DNA of 64,000 nucleotides from Trileptium ribeirensis. Lineage: Eukaryota > Nematoda > Enoplea > Enoplida > Thoracostomopsidae. This document shows positions 33,946 through 46,356 of this stretch, piece by piece (positions within the stretch are counted from its first letter, which is position 1; each line of letters begins with the position of its first letter). The position numbers and the translations under genes are program-made. The stretch is taken from positions 62,001-126,000 of the forward strand of contig JASANE010029006.1 in assembly GCA_030248225.1 (NCBI GenBank), given 5' to 3'. The notes below the pieces were generated by a model, which saw only the letters and a list, made by a program, of their open reading frames with translations, was not told the DNA's origin and ran no database searches.

Positions 33946-35291
33946 TTATGCCGGGTTACTCCCAGGAAAGGACCCGGCTGCCTAATCACAGAGATTCCCA
34001 TTGGTTGATTGCATACCAGGTTTAATGCTACATAAATTATTAATTTACACAATCGCTGGAGCTCATCCATGTATGATGTTTAAACAAGCATCGATGTCAA
34101 AGTCTTTGCTCTCAATTGAATTCAAGTTACAGCACTTTAACTATAAGTCTCAGATAATAAAATATTTATTTATCAAATTGGTTATTAGTTGCTCTATACA
34201 GCTCTTCTAAAAATGTATAGCCGCTAATACCACAATTCTTCTATTTTTTCGTCAAGTCTTGAGTTGTCTTTGTAACATGCCGAATACATTTGGAGCTTGT
34301 CAGAGTGCGCTACGACTAGTAAACGAAAATTTGGCCATAGCAACTACATGAACGAGTAAATATACATTTCCTGTTTTAACGTCGAACAAATAAATATTTT
34401 CGATATGAACAAACTAGAAGTAAACCCGGGCCCGTGTAATAACCGCTGATGTATTTAAGAACCTATTGGTCTAATACTAGCGCAGCATTTTACACGTCCA
34501 GATCATCAGTTCACAACTTTGCACGCAAAATTTCAATAAATTTACATCAAAATTATAAGGTATAAATTTTACATCAGGCAATGGTTAAAAATGAAGCCGA
34601 ATGAAAGCAGTTCTAACTTTAAACGCTAACTAAATAAGAAATGAAGAATTCTTACAATATCTTTATTCAATATTGAGGCATGCGATTAACTTATTCAACG
34701 ATTTGAGGAGCATTGAATGTGGTATCACTCAAAAAATATATCTTAACAGTTGACTGGCGATCGAAAATCGTGTTTTATCGGATTTACTCAAACCATGAGC
34801 CACGTTTTGTCAGTAATATTTATTTGTGGGGTTTTGCCTACAGCTATTCTGTGAAAACTGAATTTACTAGTTTAGAGAATCGGAAATAAAATGGTAGATG
34901 CGTTGTTAAAAACAGCTTCTAAACAATCTTTTAATCTACATGTGAAATGCATAAAAAGACGAAAGATTGTAACCTTATTAAATGGTAATCCTTAGCACGT
35001 TCTGTCCAAAATTGCAGGTGTATCAGGAGTGGGTCCAGTTAAATTTTCAGGATTCGGGAAGAATTGTACGCTCAAAAAACTGAAATGAAAAAACAGTATA
35101 TATGTTCAATGAAAATATGAAGTGCCATTAAAAGGGACCGTACATGCGAGGAGGTCGGAATGAGCGAGTATTAATCCCATTAAAACCAATTCTCTGCACA
35201 AAACTGAAGATTTTTGATATCCCAAGTTAGACAACGGAAATTCATTTCCTGCTAGTTTTACATTCCTGCATTTTAGAATTAACTGTAACAT
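33946..35291. other. Non-coding DNA, nothing recognised
   Basis: AT-rich sequence with no long open frame, tandem array or inverted pair that I could find. Confidence 0.4.
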
Positions 35292-35426
35292 TAATGCGTC
35301 GTTCACAGAGATCACTCTGCACTAGAAAAGCTTTACACTCTGCAATACCATAACGAAAATATGTCGTCTTTGCATTAGCTTACGGTGTGCTTTTCGTGCA
35401 AGCAGATCTCTGTAAACGACGCATAA
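35292..35426. mobile_element. Compact MITE (about 135 bp)
   Basis: Nearly perfect ends: ATGCGTCGTTCACAGAGATC on the left and, on the minus strand, ATGCGTCGTTTACAGAGATC on the right. The inside includes GCTTACGGTGTGC, shared with the arms of the 19.64-kb element. It is probably a minimal member of that family. Confidence 0.75.
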
Positions 35427-36914
35427 CAATCAGTTGCGAGGTGGGCCCGGCAATATTTGTGGGCCGGCTCTGGAAGATCAGTTCTTGAGCCGCGTGTGGA
35501 GTAAAAATATGGTCGTAGCGAAAATTTTATTCTGGCTGCTTAGAAAGTGGTGACTAGTCATATGATTCCAAACAACTATTCCTGTATTAGGAGGAAAATT
35601 CAGTAAAATTGCAAAAACATGTAGAATTTTATAAAAACGCGATATAATCGTTAGGACATCGAGGCAAGAGTTGAAGATGTTATGAAAGTACATATTTCGT
35701 GTACTTGCATGTGTAGGGCTGAAAATTGGGTTAATGGCCTAAACGCTGCAGCTTTACACGAAAATACTATGAATATGTGCAGCTCAGCTGAAAATACAAA
35801 AGATGTCAGATTATACGCTCTCAACGGTACAAATAGGACACCGGCGTTAGTTCAGGATTTTTATCATAAAATAGGTCACAGTTCAGGAAATCAGCCCAAA
35901 TTGGAACTAAATTGTTGTAACTTGGCTAAATAATGAATTTTCAACCCATTTTGTTACCTAATATCCTTTTCTGGAGTAATGAAATGTTGCTTGGACAACA
36001 AACGCACAACCCCTCTTGACAATTTCATTGTCGAATCTAAGCCGAAATTATATTATAATTAGACAAATTGATATATATATATAACCAAAATTGCCCAAGC
36101 CATACCTATCGTTATATTTTGAATTAGTTAGTATTGGCTCAAATTTCTAGAAAAATATCAAACGGCAATGTGACAGTCCAAAGGTATAGTTTTATCTTAA
36201 ATTAAACTTTTGGGCTCGTTTCGTGTTCAGTGATATAAATTGGGGAATTTGATAGAAAAAGGTACCTAGATGTTCGCATGTAAAAATACATGATGTGATT
36301 CAACATCTGTCGGCCTTTTGATAGCTGTGACAGCCGGACACCCTAGGTCAAATTTAGGACTTTCCCTACGCAGGCTTATTGAGAACGTGTCCTTTTCGGT
36401 CTCTAGTGGCGTCCTGGACGTGCACATATTGACTGGACTTGCGGTGATTTAGCGGAATTTCGGAGAAAAATTTGGTACAAATCCCAACCCGGATTATCTT
36501 GCAAGAAGGGGCGATCGGTCAAGCAAAGCCCAACTGGTTGGATAGCAACCGCTTTTCTACTACTAAAGAAGGGAAGTATATGGAACAAAAGACATGTTAC
36601 ATATGATACAAAACGTAAGCAAAAATTTATGTTATACATGTTTATTATAGCTATGAGGCTTTTAAGATAACTTCAGTGTGCCTTGAGTTTTGGCCCACAG
36701 TGAAGTGTAACTGTATGGGACATTTCCCCAGTCAATGTTGACTGTCAGTTTTCTCCTGATGTTACAGAAACTTCTATATAATGTCTAAATAGGCGCAAGA
36801 ATTTGGGGCAATTTTAACCACCGCCAGCCTGTCATTATACATTATAATGTGGTACATATTATAATTTTATGTTATGTCATATAATATATTTTATGATGTA
36901 TAATTATACTAGTA
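35427..36914. other. Non-coding DNA, nothing recognised
   Basis: Frames at 35682-35933 (plus) and 36403-36639 (minus) have no domain. AT-palindromic sequence lies at 36835-36910. Confidence 0.4.
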
Positions 36915-36937
36915 TCTCGCAAGCGAGGGGAAACGAG

Positions 36938-37233
36938 CGAGCGTGACGTAACACTTTACAGACCCACTCGACCATCATTAATCATAGAAAATATTGACAA
37001 TACAACAAAAACATTCCTGCCATCGTTTTCAGCGTAGTCGAAAACCTAGGGACCTGTCTTTTCACGGAGATCTTGCAAAATTAACCGAGCGTGACGTAAC
37101 ACTTTACAGACCCGCTCGACCATCATTAATCATAGAAAATATTGACAATACAACAAAAACATTCCTGCCATCGTTTTCAGCGTAGTCGAAAACCTAGGGA
37201 CCTGTCTTTTCACGGAGATCTGGCAAAATTAAT
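36938..37233. repeat. Direct duplication of 148 bp
   Basis: Two adjacent copies start CGAGCGTGACGTAACACTTT at 36938 and 37086 and differ at only a few bases. This is a recent tandem duplication. A GAAACGAGCGAGCG motif just before it is partly mirrored by CGCTTCGCTCGTTTC near 37664-37678, so both may lie inside one element of about 760 bp. Confidence 0.8.
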
Positions 37234-37680
37234 CAAATCTCGAATTTTGCAGTTCACACTACAGGTGGTCCAATGACCTTTAACCCATTTTTCTGGGTTA
37301 GATTGAAGTCCCACAAAAATAACGTAAGAGACAAAGTTGTAGCTCTCGTTGAGGCGAACACGGAAGGTGCCCTCCGTTTTTCGCTCTGCCTTCTATTTTT
37401 CGAGTTATAGACCGATATTACGCAACTCCAAAACCGAAATTTCAAAAAAAAGTTAAATTTTGACCCTTCTGACCCGTTTCTTACCCGAAACCCGACCTGG
37501 AATGCACATCAAACCTACAAAAGAACCATTTAGAGACCATAACGGTTCATTTAAAAAAAGTTTGTGAAAATCCATCGATCCAGTGTCGAGCTATGAAAGT
37601 CACAGACAAACAAAAAAAAGAAATTTTTCCCTATTCGCACGCTAGCAACCTATTTGGGGAAACTCGCTTCGCTCGTTTCA
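37234..37680. other. Unassigned interior, possible transposable element body
   Basis: No coding motif is recognised. It lies between the duplicated segment and the partly mirrored CGCTCGTTTC end noted above. It is somewhat less AT-rich than its surroundings. Confidence 0.3.
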
Positions 37681-38112
37681 ATTATGGCAGTAGCCTAGGA
37701 AGGAAGTTCGAATTTTGGCAGCTGCCAAACGTAGAAAATTCCAATTTTGGCAACTGTTCAGCGTAGGAAATTCATATTTTGGCAGTCGATTGGCAGTTGG
37801 CAGTGAACTTGAAATATTGGCAGGAGCCCAGCGCGATAAATCGAAAATTGGTTGGCAGTTGTCCAAAAAAATTAAATTTTCAAAGTAATATAACGCAATA
37901 AATTTAAATTATGACAGATGTCCAGCGCGGGAAATTTTAAATTCGGCAGCGGTCGAGACGAGAAATTAATATTTTAGCAGCAATCCAACACCGTAAATTT
38001 AAATTTTCGCAGCCGTCCAACTCGAAAATTCTGAATTTGGCAGCAAGTGAACGCAGAAAATTTATATTTTGTCAGCTGTCCAATATGGAAATTTGAAATT
38101 TGGCAGCAGCTC
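37681..38112. repeat. Degenerate 32-bp minisatellite
   Basis: About 12-13 units, each with TTTTGGCAGCTGTCCAGCG followed by AGGAAATTCAAA, drift strongly from one another. The minus-strand open frame at 37678-37866 is a product of the repeat. Confidence 0.65.
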
Positions 38113-39513
38113 AAAGTTTGATTTAATACCTGGTGCACTGTTACATCATATATAACGAGCCTGAACTATTAAGGACATATTATGTGCAAAACCAGACAGT
38201 GCCACTAAGGTGCCATTTGTTTTCATAGTCAGCTATTACTGTAGTAATACAAGGTAATAGTGGCACCTGACTATAGCACAAAGCTAAGTAGGCCTGCACT
38301 CAACTTAATGTATATGCCGCATTACATCTCCGGGTTTGTTTTTTATTTATTGTGTAGCAGTCTTGTCAATGGGCAATCGGTGCTAAGCATGTATATGTGT
38401 ATGTATAGTGGCTTCTGAAATGTAAAATCTAAAATTTGCAAATCGTCAAGCATAATATTTTTAGAACTCTGATAGTAGTTGTCTGTAGGTAGGTGTGTAT
38501 TACCAAAATACCGAGTTTGGTGGTTATTAATTACATAGCTATTTTGACATAGACGGATAGTGGATCTTTATATTTTATATTGAGAGTTCTCCCGCTTCAA
38601 CACTGGAGTAAAATTTTCCCACTTTTTCTGTAATTGAATCATTGAACGCATTACCGTGAAAATGTTCGTATACCTGACCTTTCCGTTAAACTTTTAAATT
38701 TGAATTTCGTGAAGAAACCTTAACACCCGCCGGACGAAACACAAAATACACAGAGATTGATCCGACAGGCGGGGAACCAGTCGAGAATGCAGTGGGACAT
38801 GATTTCAACAAGTGAATTTTCCGAATGCATTATCGCCCGTTCAGAGTCAAATTTGGTCCTTTTTTGTACCATTTTGGATATCAGAAAACTAGTATAAAAA
38901 CTCGGGCTGTTACACAGTGTCCATGTGTGCCACAGCATATATTTTAAGATGAGCCCGCAGGGGATGTTATGTCTCTACGAGCCCATGGTTTTTACCGCCC
39001 TTATGCTAACACTAAAAATAAAAGCTTAATCCAGCAAACAAACAAGATACTACGCTGCGCTGAAAAATAATATCGTTTTGATTCTGATTGTTTTGACTTC
39101 TCGTTTTGCAGTGTTGTGTGGTTGTGACACAGCATCTATAATAAAAAACAGATTGGATTGCAAACAAAAACATGCATGCGCAGCGGTTAAATATTGTATA
39201 ATTTCATCGTACATATTTTGTATATGCATGAGTAAACTTAAGCTGCGCCGACTACCATCCTCTTTTGACATTATATACAAAATGTTGTTACAGAGCAAAC
39301 TAATAGTTACAATAGCCTAACCCCATTACCATACTTTTCCGTTCTGCGAACGCTTAGTATCTAATTACAATAACGTTTAAGTTACGTTAGCTAACACAAC
39401 GCACCTTTTTACACTTTCACCATAACTGCGTTCCGAAACGCTAAATTAGGTTACTTGAATTTTAAATTTTTCGTTATGCAAACACAATTCTTGATATTCT
39501 AACGGTCTGATTG
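38113..39513. other. Non-coding DNA, nothing firm
   Basis: A loose inverted pair (AGTGCCACTA and TAGTGGCACC) spans 38198-38270. Frames at 38720-38938 and 39050-39320 overlap on both strands and show no domain. Confidence 0.4.
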
Positions 39514-40191
39514 GTTCGCGAACAGTTCTATGATGTATACAATTCTATGAATTTTGTGCGCGAACAGACCAAGCTTTGTTATGCAAAAAATTGTTCGCGA
39601 ACATAAAGTATTGTTGAGATCAAGCTGTTCGCGGACACACATATATGTCCTAACACTATATTAATACTAAAAAGATTATTAAGTATGCGTTTATTGTTCG
39701 CGAACGTGTATTTTAACTAAACGTGTAACTAAAATATGTTAAAATAATAATGTGAAAAGTCTTAATGAAATTGTAACTGGAAATCCGGGAGCCGAATACA
39801 GTATATCGTTAAATCCGTATGTTTTGTTCACGAACATGACATCGTTAGACTATCGACGTGCAAGATCGACTGATCCGATACTGCAATTAAATTAATCACG
39901 AGTAAAATCTCTAAAATATCAAGGCTAATGCAAAGAAAAATGTTTACGCATGAAACCTAAGACGTTCGCAAACATTATATTCGTACGTTCATTGTTTTAA
40001 TACTTGTTGTGTCAGCATATAAAACTGAAGACGTTCGCGAACATCACATATGAACTTTCCATGTCTATATACTGGTATCACAGTTCAGTCAAAATAGCCA
40101 TTGCCAAAATTTGCACATTTTTGATAATGCATATGGAGTGAGCGAACGTGTTGCATATATCTATATGCATTGCAATATCATGTTCGCAAAC
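39514..40191. repeat. Cluster of GTTCGCGAAC palindromes
   Basis: The 10-base palindrome, exact or with one or two changes, occurs near 39514, 39557, 39593, 39627, 39696, 39826, 39964, 40033 and 40182, with a half-site at 40142. Several extend to TGTTCGCGAACA. Spacing is irregular (34-149 bp) and the intervening sequence is not repeated, unlike a simple satellite. Confidence 0.7.
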
Positions 40192-43005
40192 CATATTATG
40201 AAACGCAAAAGTAGCGCGTTGACGTTTACTAACAAAATCACAAATTCAGAACTTTAAGCTCCAAATCGCCAGTAAGATGTTCGGTAACATTTTTGAAGTA
40301 ATCAATAAACGGGCAATTTGTTGTTCATTAAGGTTTTGAAACGGTTGACCAAAAGCCATTATTTCTGTTCTCAGAGGATTTTACCGATTGCTTGTACATC
40401 GGACAAGCTATTGCCAATCGCTAATTTCAAAATAGGATGGCAGGCGACGCAGGTTAAGTTTACTCATGCAATATACCACTACACAGTGAAAATGTGTACA
40501 TGAATGAAAATATTTGTGTGTATGTATTGACTATACATGTATATATATTACCACAATATGCTGGAAACTAGGTTGTCATGTCAGGACCGTTAGGTTAAAA
40601 ATTTCCTGCAAAGGCACAAACTTTGAATGCAATTTTTACAAGTTTGTAGCCAACAACCATTAAGAAACCTTCGATATTTTAATGTGCGTTGAAGTCTGTT
40701 TCGAAAACTCAACATTCTACGTTTAGCCTGTGTATTACCATTCTGACATTCTGCATTGTTAAACGTGCTAAAAGACTTTTTCGCAATTTGGTATTTTTGT
40801 ACACATTAGTAATATTTTCAAATTGAGCACGTTTGAAAATAGGCAATAGGATCAGGAGATTTTAAGGAGCTACGTTCGATAAACTTGTACATCGTAACTT
40901 ACACAGATCTTAGGTATGTATAATATGTATATACGTTATGGTACATAATAGATGTTCCCGTAAACAAAAATGTATGTCAGTCAATTTAGCCAATTTCGTT
41001 TTAGTGTATTAGTGTGCGGTTACGCGTTTTTGTAATTTGAATGGTCAATTGTGATACAAAATCAGCGAAACAGATGGCTTCCACAACAATCGCAGATCCC
41101 AGCGTGTCGTCTGATGTGTGTATGGTAGTGTTCGAGCGACCAGTTTTGCATAGGTACTCGCCTTTTACTCCTCAGCAAATTTGCTGTCTTGGTTGCTGTC
41201 TGCTGTATTATGTGGCTGTGGCGTTCAATGGTTACGTGTGTTATGGAATATCGCACGCTGGATATCAAATTTGGTGACTTAGTCGCGTCAGGCCAGGTGG
41301 TTTGGAATGGCGGTGGTGGTTAATAGTGTGGTGGTTAATTGGTTTCCACTTGATCAACTATAAACAATGTTTAAAAACAATTTCGATAAAAGAAGACCCT
41401 GAGTATTACAAATATTTACCATATAATGAATGATTGATTTGTTGTTGCTGAAATTTGAATGGTTTCATTTGATTGATTGTTGTATGCCATGTGAATAATG
41501 GCGTATTGACAGAGTTAGGAAAATTTGGGGACAAATTTTTATGCGGTATGCGGAAGAGGGGGTAATGTAACGGTGCGCACCTATTTATTCCCTACCCTAA
41601 AGAGCCTTTACTTGAACCGCAACCTGCCTACAGCAATAGTTGTAATTTGCTAAAGGTACCCCGCATCATCGATTCCTGTATAAATGTTTGTTGTTTACTA
41701 TTTGTGGAATGCATTTAGTGTTTACTATGCGCTATGGTTGTTGATTGCGAACGTATTGCGAAGGCATGTTTACTGTGTGTGTATCTATCTACACAAGATG
41801 TGTGATTATGTATAAATATGTTTATGAATTTATTATGTGGGCAAATTCTTGTGTACATGTATTTGTGTCTATGTATGCATTTAATGTATTTAGCTTATGC
41901 TGGAATTTTTATACAGGGCCCAGGAATTTAAGCCAATTTTCGGGGATTTCTCAAGGGAGAAACAGAATTAAAGAGTCTTATGTAAGCCCAAGGTGCAGAA
42001 TTTAAATATATTAGATTTGAGTGTAAGGGTTGGGTGCCTTAAGCATTAGGCCTACATTAGTGGATATGTGTATGTGTATCTGCTGGATTTTCGAATAAAA
42101 TCTTAAGTTTTGTTTATACTTAACAATTCGGGGAAATTCATAAAAACTTATTCTCTAACGACTAAAATTCACTTAGATTAAAGAGAGAATTTTGTTGGAG
42201 TGTTGGAGTGGAACCAGAGTAAAACTTTATATGTAATTTTCGAACACTTAGAGAAATCAATAAGGAGAAAATTGGGAGTAGATGTATAGCTCGGGTATTT
42301 AAGCGGTTGAGCAGCTACATCAGGGCTCCTGTCGGCCTCAGAAGCTGCGAAGTCAGGGGGAGTACGGTTCAGCCTTTTATTTGTTTAATTTGCGTAGAGG
42401 TTGTAATTTGTTGTAGTGTGTGAAATAAATTGTCTGAAATTTAGTGGTGACACATTAAGGCCTTATGAATAAGCTAGCAAAATAATTAGCCCGTGGTGCT
42501 CGCAATGGTGTATCTTGTAACAACCTACGTTTAGTTCGTGTGTAATCTACGGTGGGACTAAATAACCCTAGGACCACGTAGGCTACAGAACTATCCCGTC
42601 TTACAGAAATACAGAAGCCACCTCGAGCATTCGTACATCGGCTAATAAAAGCGGACCACAAAATTTAATATATAAAGGGCCAAATAAAAGATGTACCTTC
42701 AAATCGTGACAATACAAAACAAAACAAGCTACATTTTCGCTGTCGCCATTGAGTTGGAAGCTGGAATAGAAACTTCATATGAAAGCTATACTGCAGATGA
42801 ACTATATCAACAGCTTTAGGTGCGCTTTTCAGCTGTTCGCTTGTCATTGTTTATCATTAAGCCTAGTATATCGTGAATGCCATAAAAATCTGAGATACAA
42901 CGTCTGTCGTACACCTCTCAGCACATCACGACGTCCCGCTAGTTAAGGTCACTTTATGTACTAACAAATTCAGAGTGCTCATTTAATTAGTATAAAGATA
43001 ACAGG
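40192..43005. other. Non-coding DNA, nothing recognised
   Basis: Frames at 41041-41277 and 41745-42005 (plus) and 42455-42661 (minus) were examined and have no domain or family pattern. No tandem or inverted repeat was found. Confidence 0.35.
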
Positions 43006-43296
43006 TCATACGACACATAATGAATTCCAATGCGAACACAAAGAATAAATGGCAATGTTTTTTAAGTATATCCGCGATATTTTTGTAAAAGCGACGTCTG
43101 GTAGAGAGATTCCCCTGTAGTTTTTATAGTTTGTTTTGTCACCTTTTTGAACAGCGGAATTAGTACCGAAGTTTTCAGACCAAACAGATTTCGTGCTGAA
43201 GCCATGCCATTCCAACCGTTTATAGAAGCCTCTCGGCAGCGTGCGGACCACGAGTTTTTCAAACATTGACCGGGATAACGTCTTCTCGGGGGGCAC
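43006..43296 (-). pseudogene. LINE reverse-transcriptase fragment
   Basis: The minus strand encodes a short piece of non-LTR RT: TSVLIPLFKK in one frame and GDKTNYKNYRGISL in the next, joined by a one-base loss near 43.14 kb. This is the motif that precedes the palm domain in CR1-, RTE- and Jockey-type elements. Nothing else of the element is recognisable on either side. It is a 5'- and 3'-truncated, frameshifted relic. Confidence 0.75.
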
Positions 43297-43965
43297 TGCT
43301 ATGTTTCATTACTATGAGAGAAAAAAATTTACTCAACAACAACAAATATTTATAAAATACCATGACACTATATAAATAAAAAATTACAATATATATCACT
43401 GTACGGAATATCAGACATTGATTTTAAAATCCATCACAAAACGCCACGATGTTTTTACGGAAACCTACTGACGTATAACTGTTCTGGATAAAAGTGATAT
43501 TTGCGTGTTTATATTATTGCCATATATGTGTTGTATCCGTAAACAGTATACCTGCACTGATTCAAGCTACACATAAGGACCTTTTTCCAATGATCCAATA
43601 ATAATCGCCGCACCTGAAGCCCGATTCTATTACTGAATATCTAAATTCTTTATAAAATTCGGCACTAAACTAAAAATTACTAGTTTGTGATTTTGATAAC
43701 CGTTCAATTCATGAATAAAAATGTAAAAAGCGTCTCCTCAAACCTAACATTTTTAAAAGAAAGAAAATGTATATAGAACATAAGACAGCTTAGCTTAACC
43801 GTAAAATCCAAATCAGGAAATCCAGGTCCACAGGTGACCAGATCTAGGTGAGCAATGCTTTGCATGCCCCATGTCACCTTTAGGGGCTTCACATTTTTTC
43901 GTCGGAAATTATATTACATTGTTGTGTGTCCCATTAGACAATCATTTTGTATGTTTTGTTTTACC
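43297..43965. other. Non-coding DNA, nothing recognised
   Basis: AT-rich sequence with no motif. It may include unrecognisable LINE flank. Confidence 0.4.
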
Positions 43966-44455
43966 CATTTTCCCGATTTCCCGGTTTCCCAAGTTCCCAT
44001 ATTCTCAACCAGTACAATGTGAGAAGTCCGGTGAACGGGAAATTGGGAAAACGAGAAACTGGGAACATGAGAAATTGGGGAAACGGGAAATTGCGAATCA
44101 GGAGAACGGGAATACGAGAAATTAGGAAAGCGGGAACTTAGCAGAACGAAAAATCGCGAAAATGAGAATTTATGAAAATCGGCAACTAGGGAAACGGGAA
44201 TTTCCGGATCTTGACTTTCTTGTTTTCCAAGGTTCACATTTTCCATTTAAGAGCTTCCCAGTTTTTCAACATTTTTCTATTTCCCAACACTATGATTTTC
44301 CGACAGTTTCGTGCTTCAGCATTTCCCCCACATTTCCCCGTTTTCGTGCTTTAGTGTTTCCAAATATTGTGTCGTTTCGCCACTTTAGCTGTTTTCCAGT
44401 ATTTTCCGAATTCCTAGATCCTCTGTTTAACCAGTTTTCCTTAACGATGGGCTGA
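43966..44455. repeat. GGGAAA minisatellite with strand switches
   Basis: Short 8-10 bp words (TTTCCC, GGGAAATTG, GAAACGGGAA) fill the region. The pyrimidine-rich strand is on top at 43966-44010, the purine-rich strand at 44030-44205, and the pyrimidine-rich strand again from 44210. The segments are thus inverted relative to one another and can pair. Confidence 0.7.
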
Positions 44456-44639
44456 CCTTATTACCAATATGTAGTCCTAGGGGTTGGCTTTTCCCAGTGA
44501 CCTTGTAATCTCGGCATTGCATTTTATTATTGAATCGTCGAGCAATCGCGAAATGGGCATGCTGACAGCTGTAAGGCTTTAATTTTAGGCTGAAAATGTT
44601 ACTTTAAATAACTAACTTTTATTTTATATTTTAATACAG

Positions 44640-45915
44640 GGTTTAAAGGGTTTTATGGTCGACGAACTTGAGTTCCAACATGGTGTAGTCTGTCTTCAGT
44701 TCTTAGGTTATGTACCGCGTGCAGGCCGTCAAGCATGGCGTCTGTGTTTTTTCGGTAAGCTGATTACGGCAATCTGGTTATCTACGATCCGCCACCAATT
44801 ATAGTTCATACCTTTTCCAGGGGTTTTAAAAGTGTTTAGGGTCGATGAACATAATTTCAAAATATGGTCTCTCTTCGGTTGCTGAGTTACCTGTGTTCAT
44901 TTGTTAGGTTGTGTATCGCTTGCAGGCCATCAGTTTTTCAGTACGCTGAATACGACAATTTAGTTATCTGCAATCCACCACGAATAGTTCATGCATTTTT
45001 CAGCAGTTTTAAGATCGTTGAACACGATTTCCCGAATATTGTCTATCTTCAGTTTTTGGGTTACACATTGCTTGCTAGACATCACGCATGGCCCCCATAT
45101 ATGTTTTAGTACACTGAATACAATCATATAGACCTACAACTTTTCAGAAAAAACACTTATGGCAAATCTCCCAGGGGCCGCTGCGAACCTGAATACGGTA
45201 CGGTGATATTTTTCTTGAAATAAATTTTTCAAATTTCGTCAAACTTGATTTCCAGAATTGTGTTGTCTGTCTTCATTTGTTTAGGTTATGTCATGCCTAA
45301 CAATAGTTCATGCCTTCCCCAGGAGTTTCAGATGTGTTTTAGGGTCAATGAACACGATTTCCAGAATATAGTCTGTTTTCTTTTCCTGGGTTATGTATTG
45401 CGTGCTCGAGATCAAGAATGATCTATATATATGTTTTAGTACGCTGAGTCAATCATCGAGATCTACAACTTTTCAGAATAATACTTTTTGTGGTACTTCT
45501 CCCAGGGCCACTGCGAGCCTGAATATGGCACGGTGATCTTGTTCTAGAAACCAAATTTTTTAAATTTCTTTTTCAGAAAAGTTGTAGATCTCGATGACTG
45601 TATTCAGTGTACTAAAGCATATAGGAACAATTCTTGATGCCTAGTATGCAATGCATAACTAAACAATCGAAAACAGGCTATATTCTGGAAATCCTTTTCA
45701 TTGACCCTAAACACATTTATACCCCTGGGAAAGGCATGAACTATTTGTGGCGGGTTAGGTAACAAAATGATGTAATCAGCTTACCGAAAAACATGATATA
45801 TGCCATACTTAATGGCCTGCACGGGTTACATAGCCTATAACAAATGAAGACCGACTAAACAATCCTGGGAATCAAGTTCGTCGAACGTAAAACCACATAA
45901 ACACATTTAAACGGC
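44640..45915. repeat. Fold-back repeat with internal degenerate units
   Basis: The right arm (about 45580-45915) is the reverse complement of the left, with landmarks TTCGACGAACTTGATTCC, GTAAGCTGATTAC and TTGTAGATCTCGATGA. The left side is longer because GTCAATGAACACGATTTCCA-like units recur near 44659, 44842, 45013, 45238 and 45345. Symmetry centres near 45575. No coding motif is present. Confidence 0.7.
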
Positions 45916-46046
45916 ATAATATGGAGCAGTCAGACCATAGATAACACAGCCGTGTTTGCCATATTTATGAAGTAAAATACTCGCTTCAATTCATAAACGC
46001 TCGCTTGAGTTCAAAAACACATGAACGAAGAAATGCAAAATAATGT

Positions 46047-46172
46047 ATATGCAAAGAGAATCGAAAAGTAAATAGGAAATTTACAGGAAGGCTATATGCA
46101 AAGGGAATCGAAAAGTAAATAGGAAATTTACAGGAAGGCTATATGCAAAGGGAATCGAAAAGTAAATAGGAA
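46047..46172. repeat. 47-bp tandem repeat, 2.6 copies
   Basis: ATATGCAAAGGGAATCGAAA, AGTAAATAGGAAATTTACAG and GAAGGCT form a 47-bp unit, present two full times and once partly. The copies are almost identical. Confidence 0.85.
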
Positions 46173-46356
46173 TTTAATTTTCATTTCGTCCCTGAATGCT
46201 ATGTGCATTCTGACTGCATGTATTATAAATAATTATGCTCAATCTGCGAAGCTTTCAAAATATGCGGTGGGTTGCAGCAATAGCCACGACGTTTTGTTAT
46301 AAGATTCCTAGTTCTTCAACACTTATTATCTAATGTAACTATAGTATGGGATTATC

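Noticed and set aside
41041..41277. 78-codon plus-strand frame with a Cys-rich hydrophobic patch
   Set aside because: The minus strand is open over the same bases and no domain is seen. It is not distinguishable from chance.
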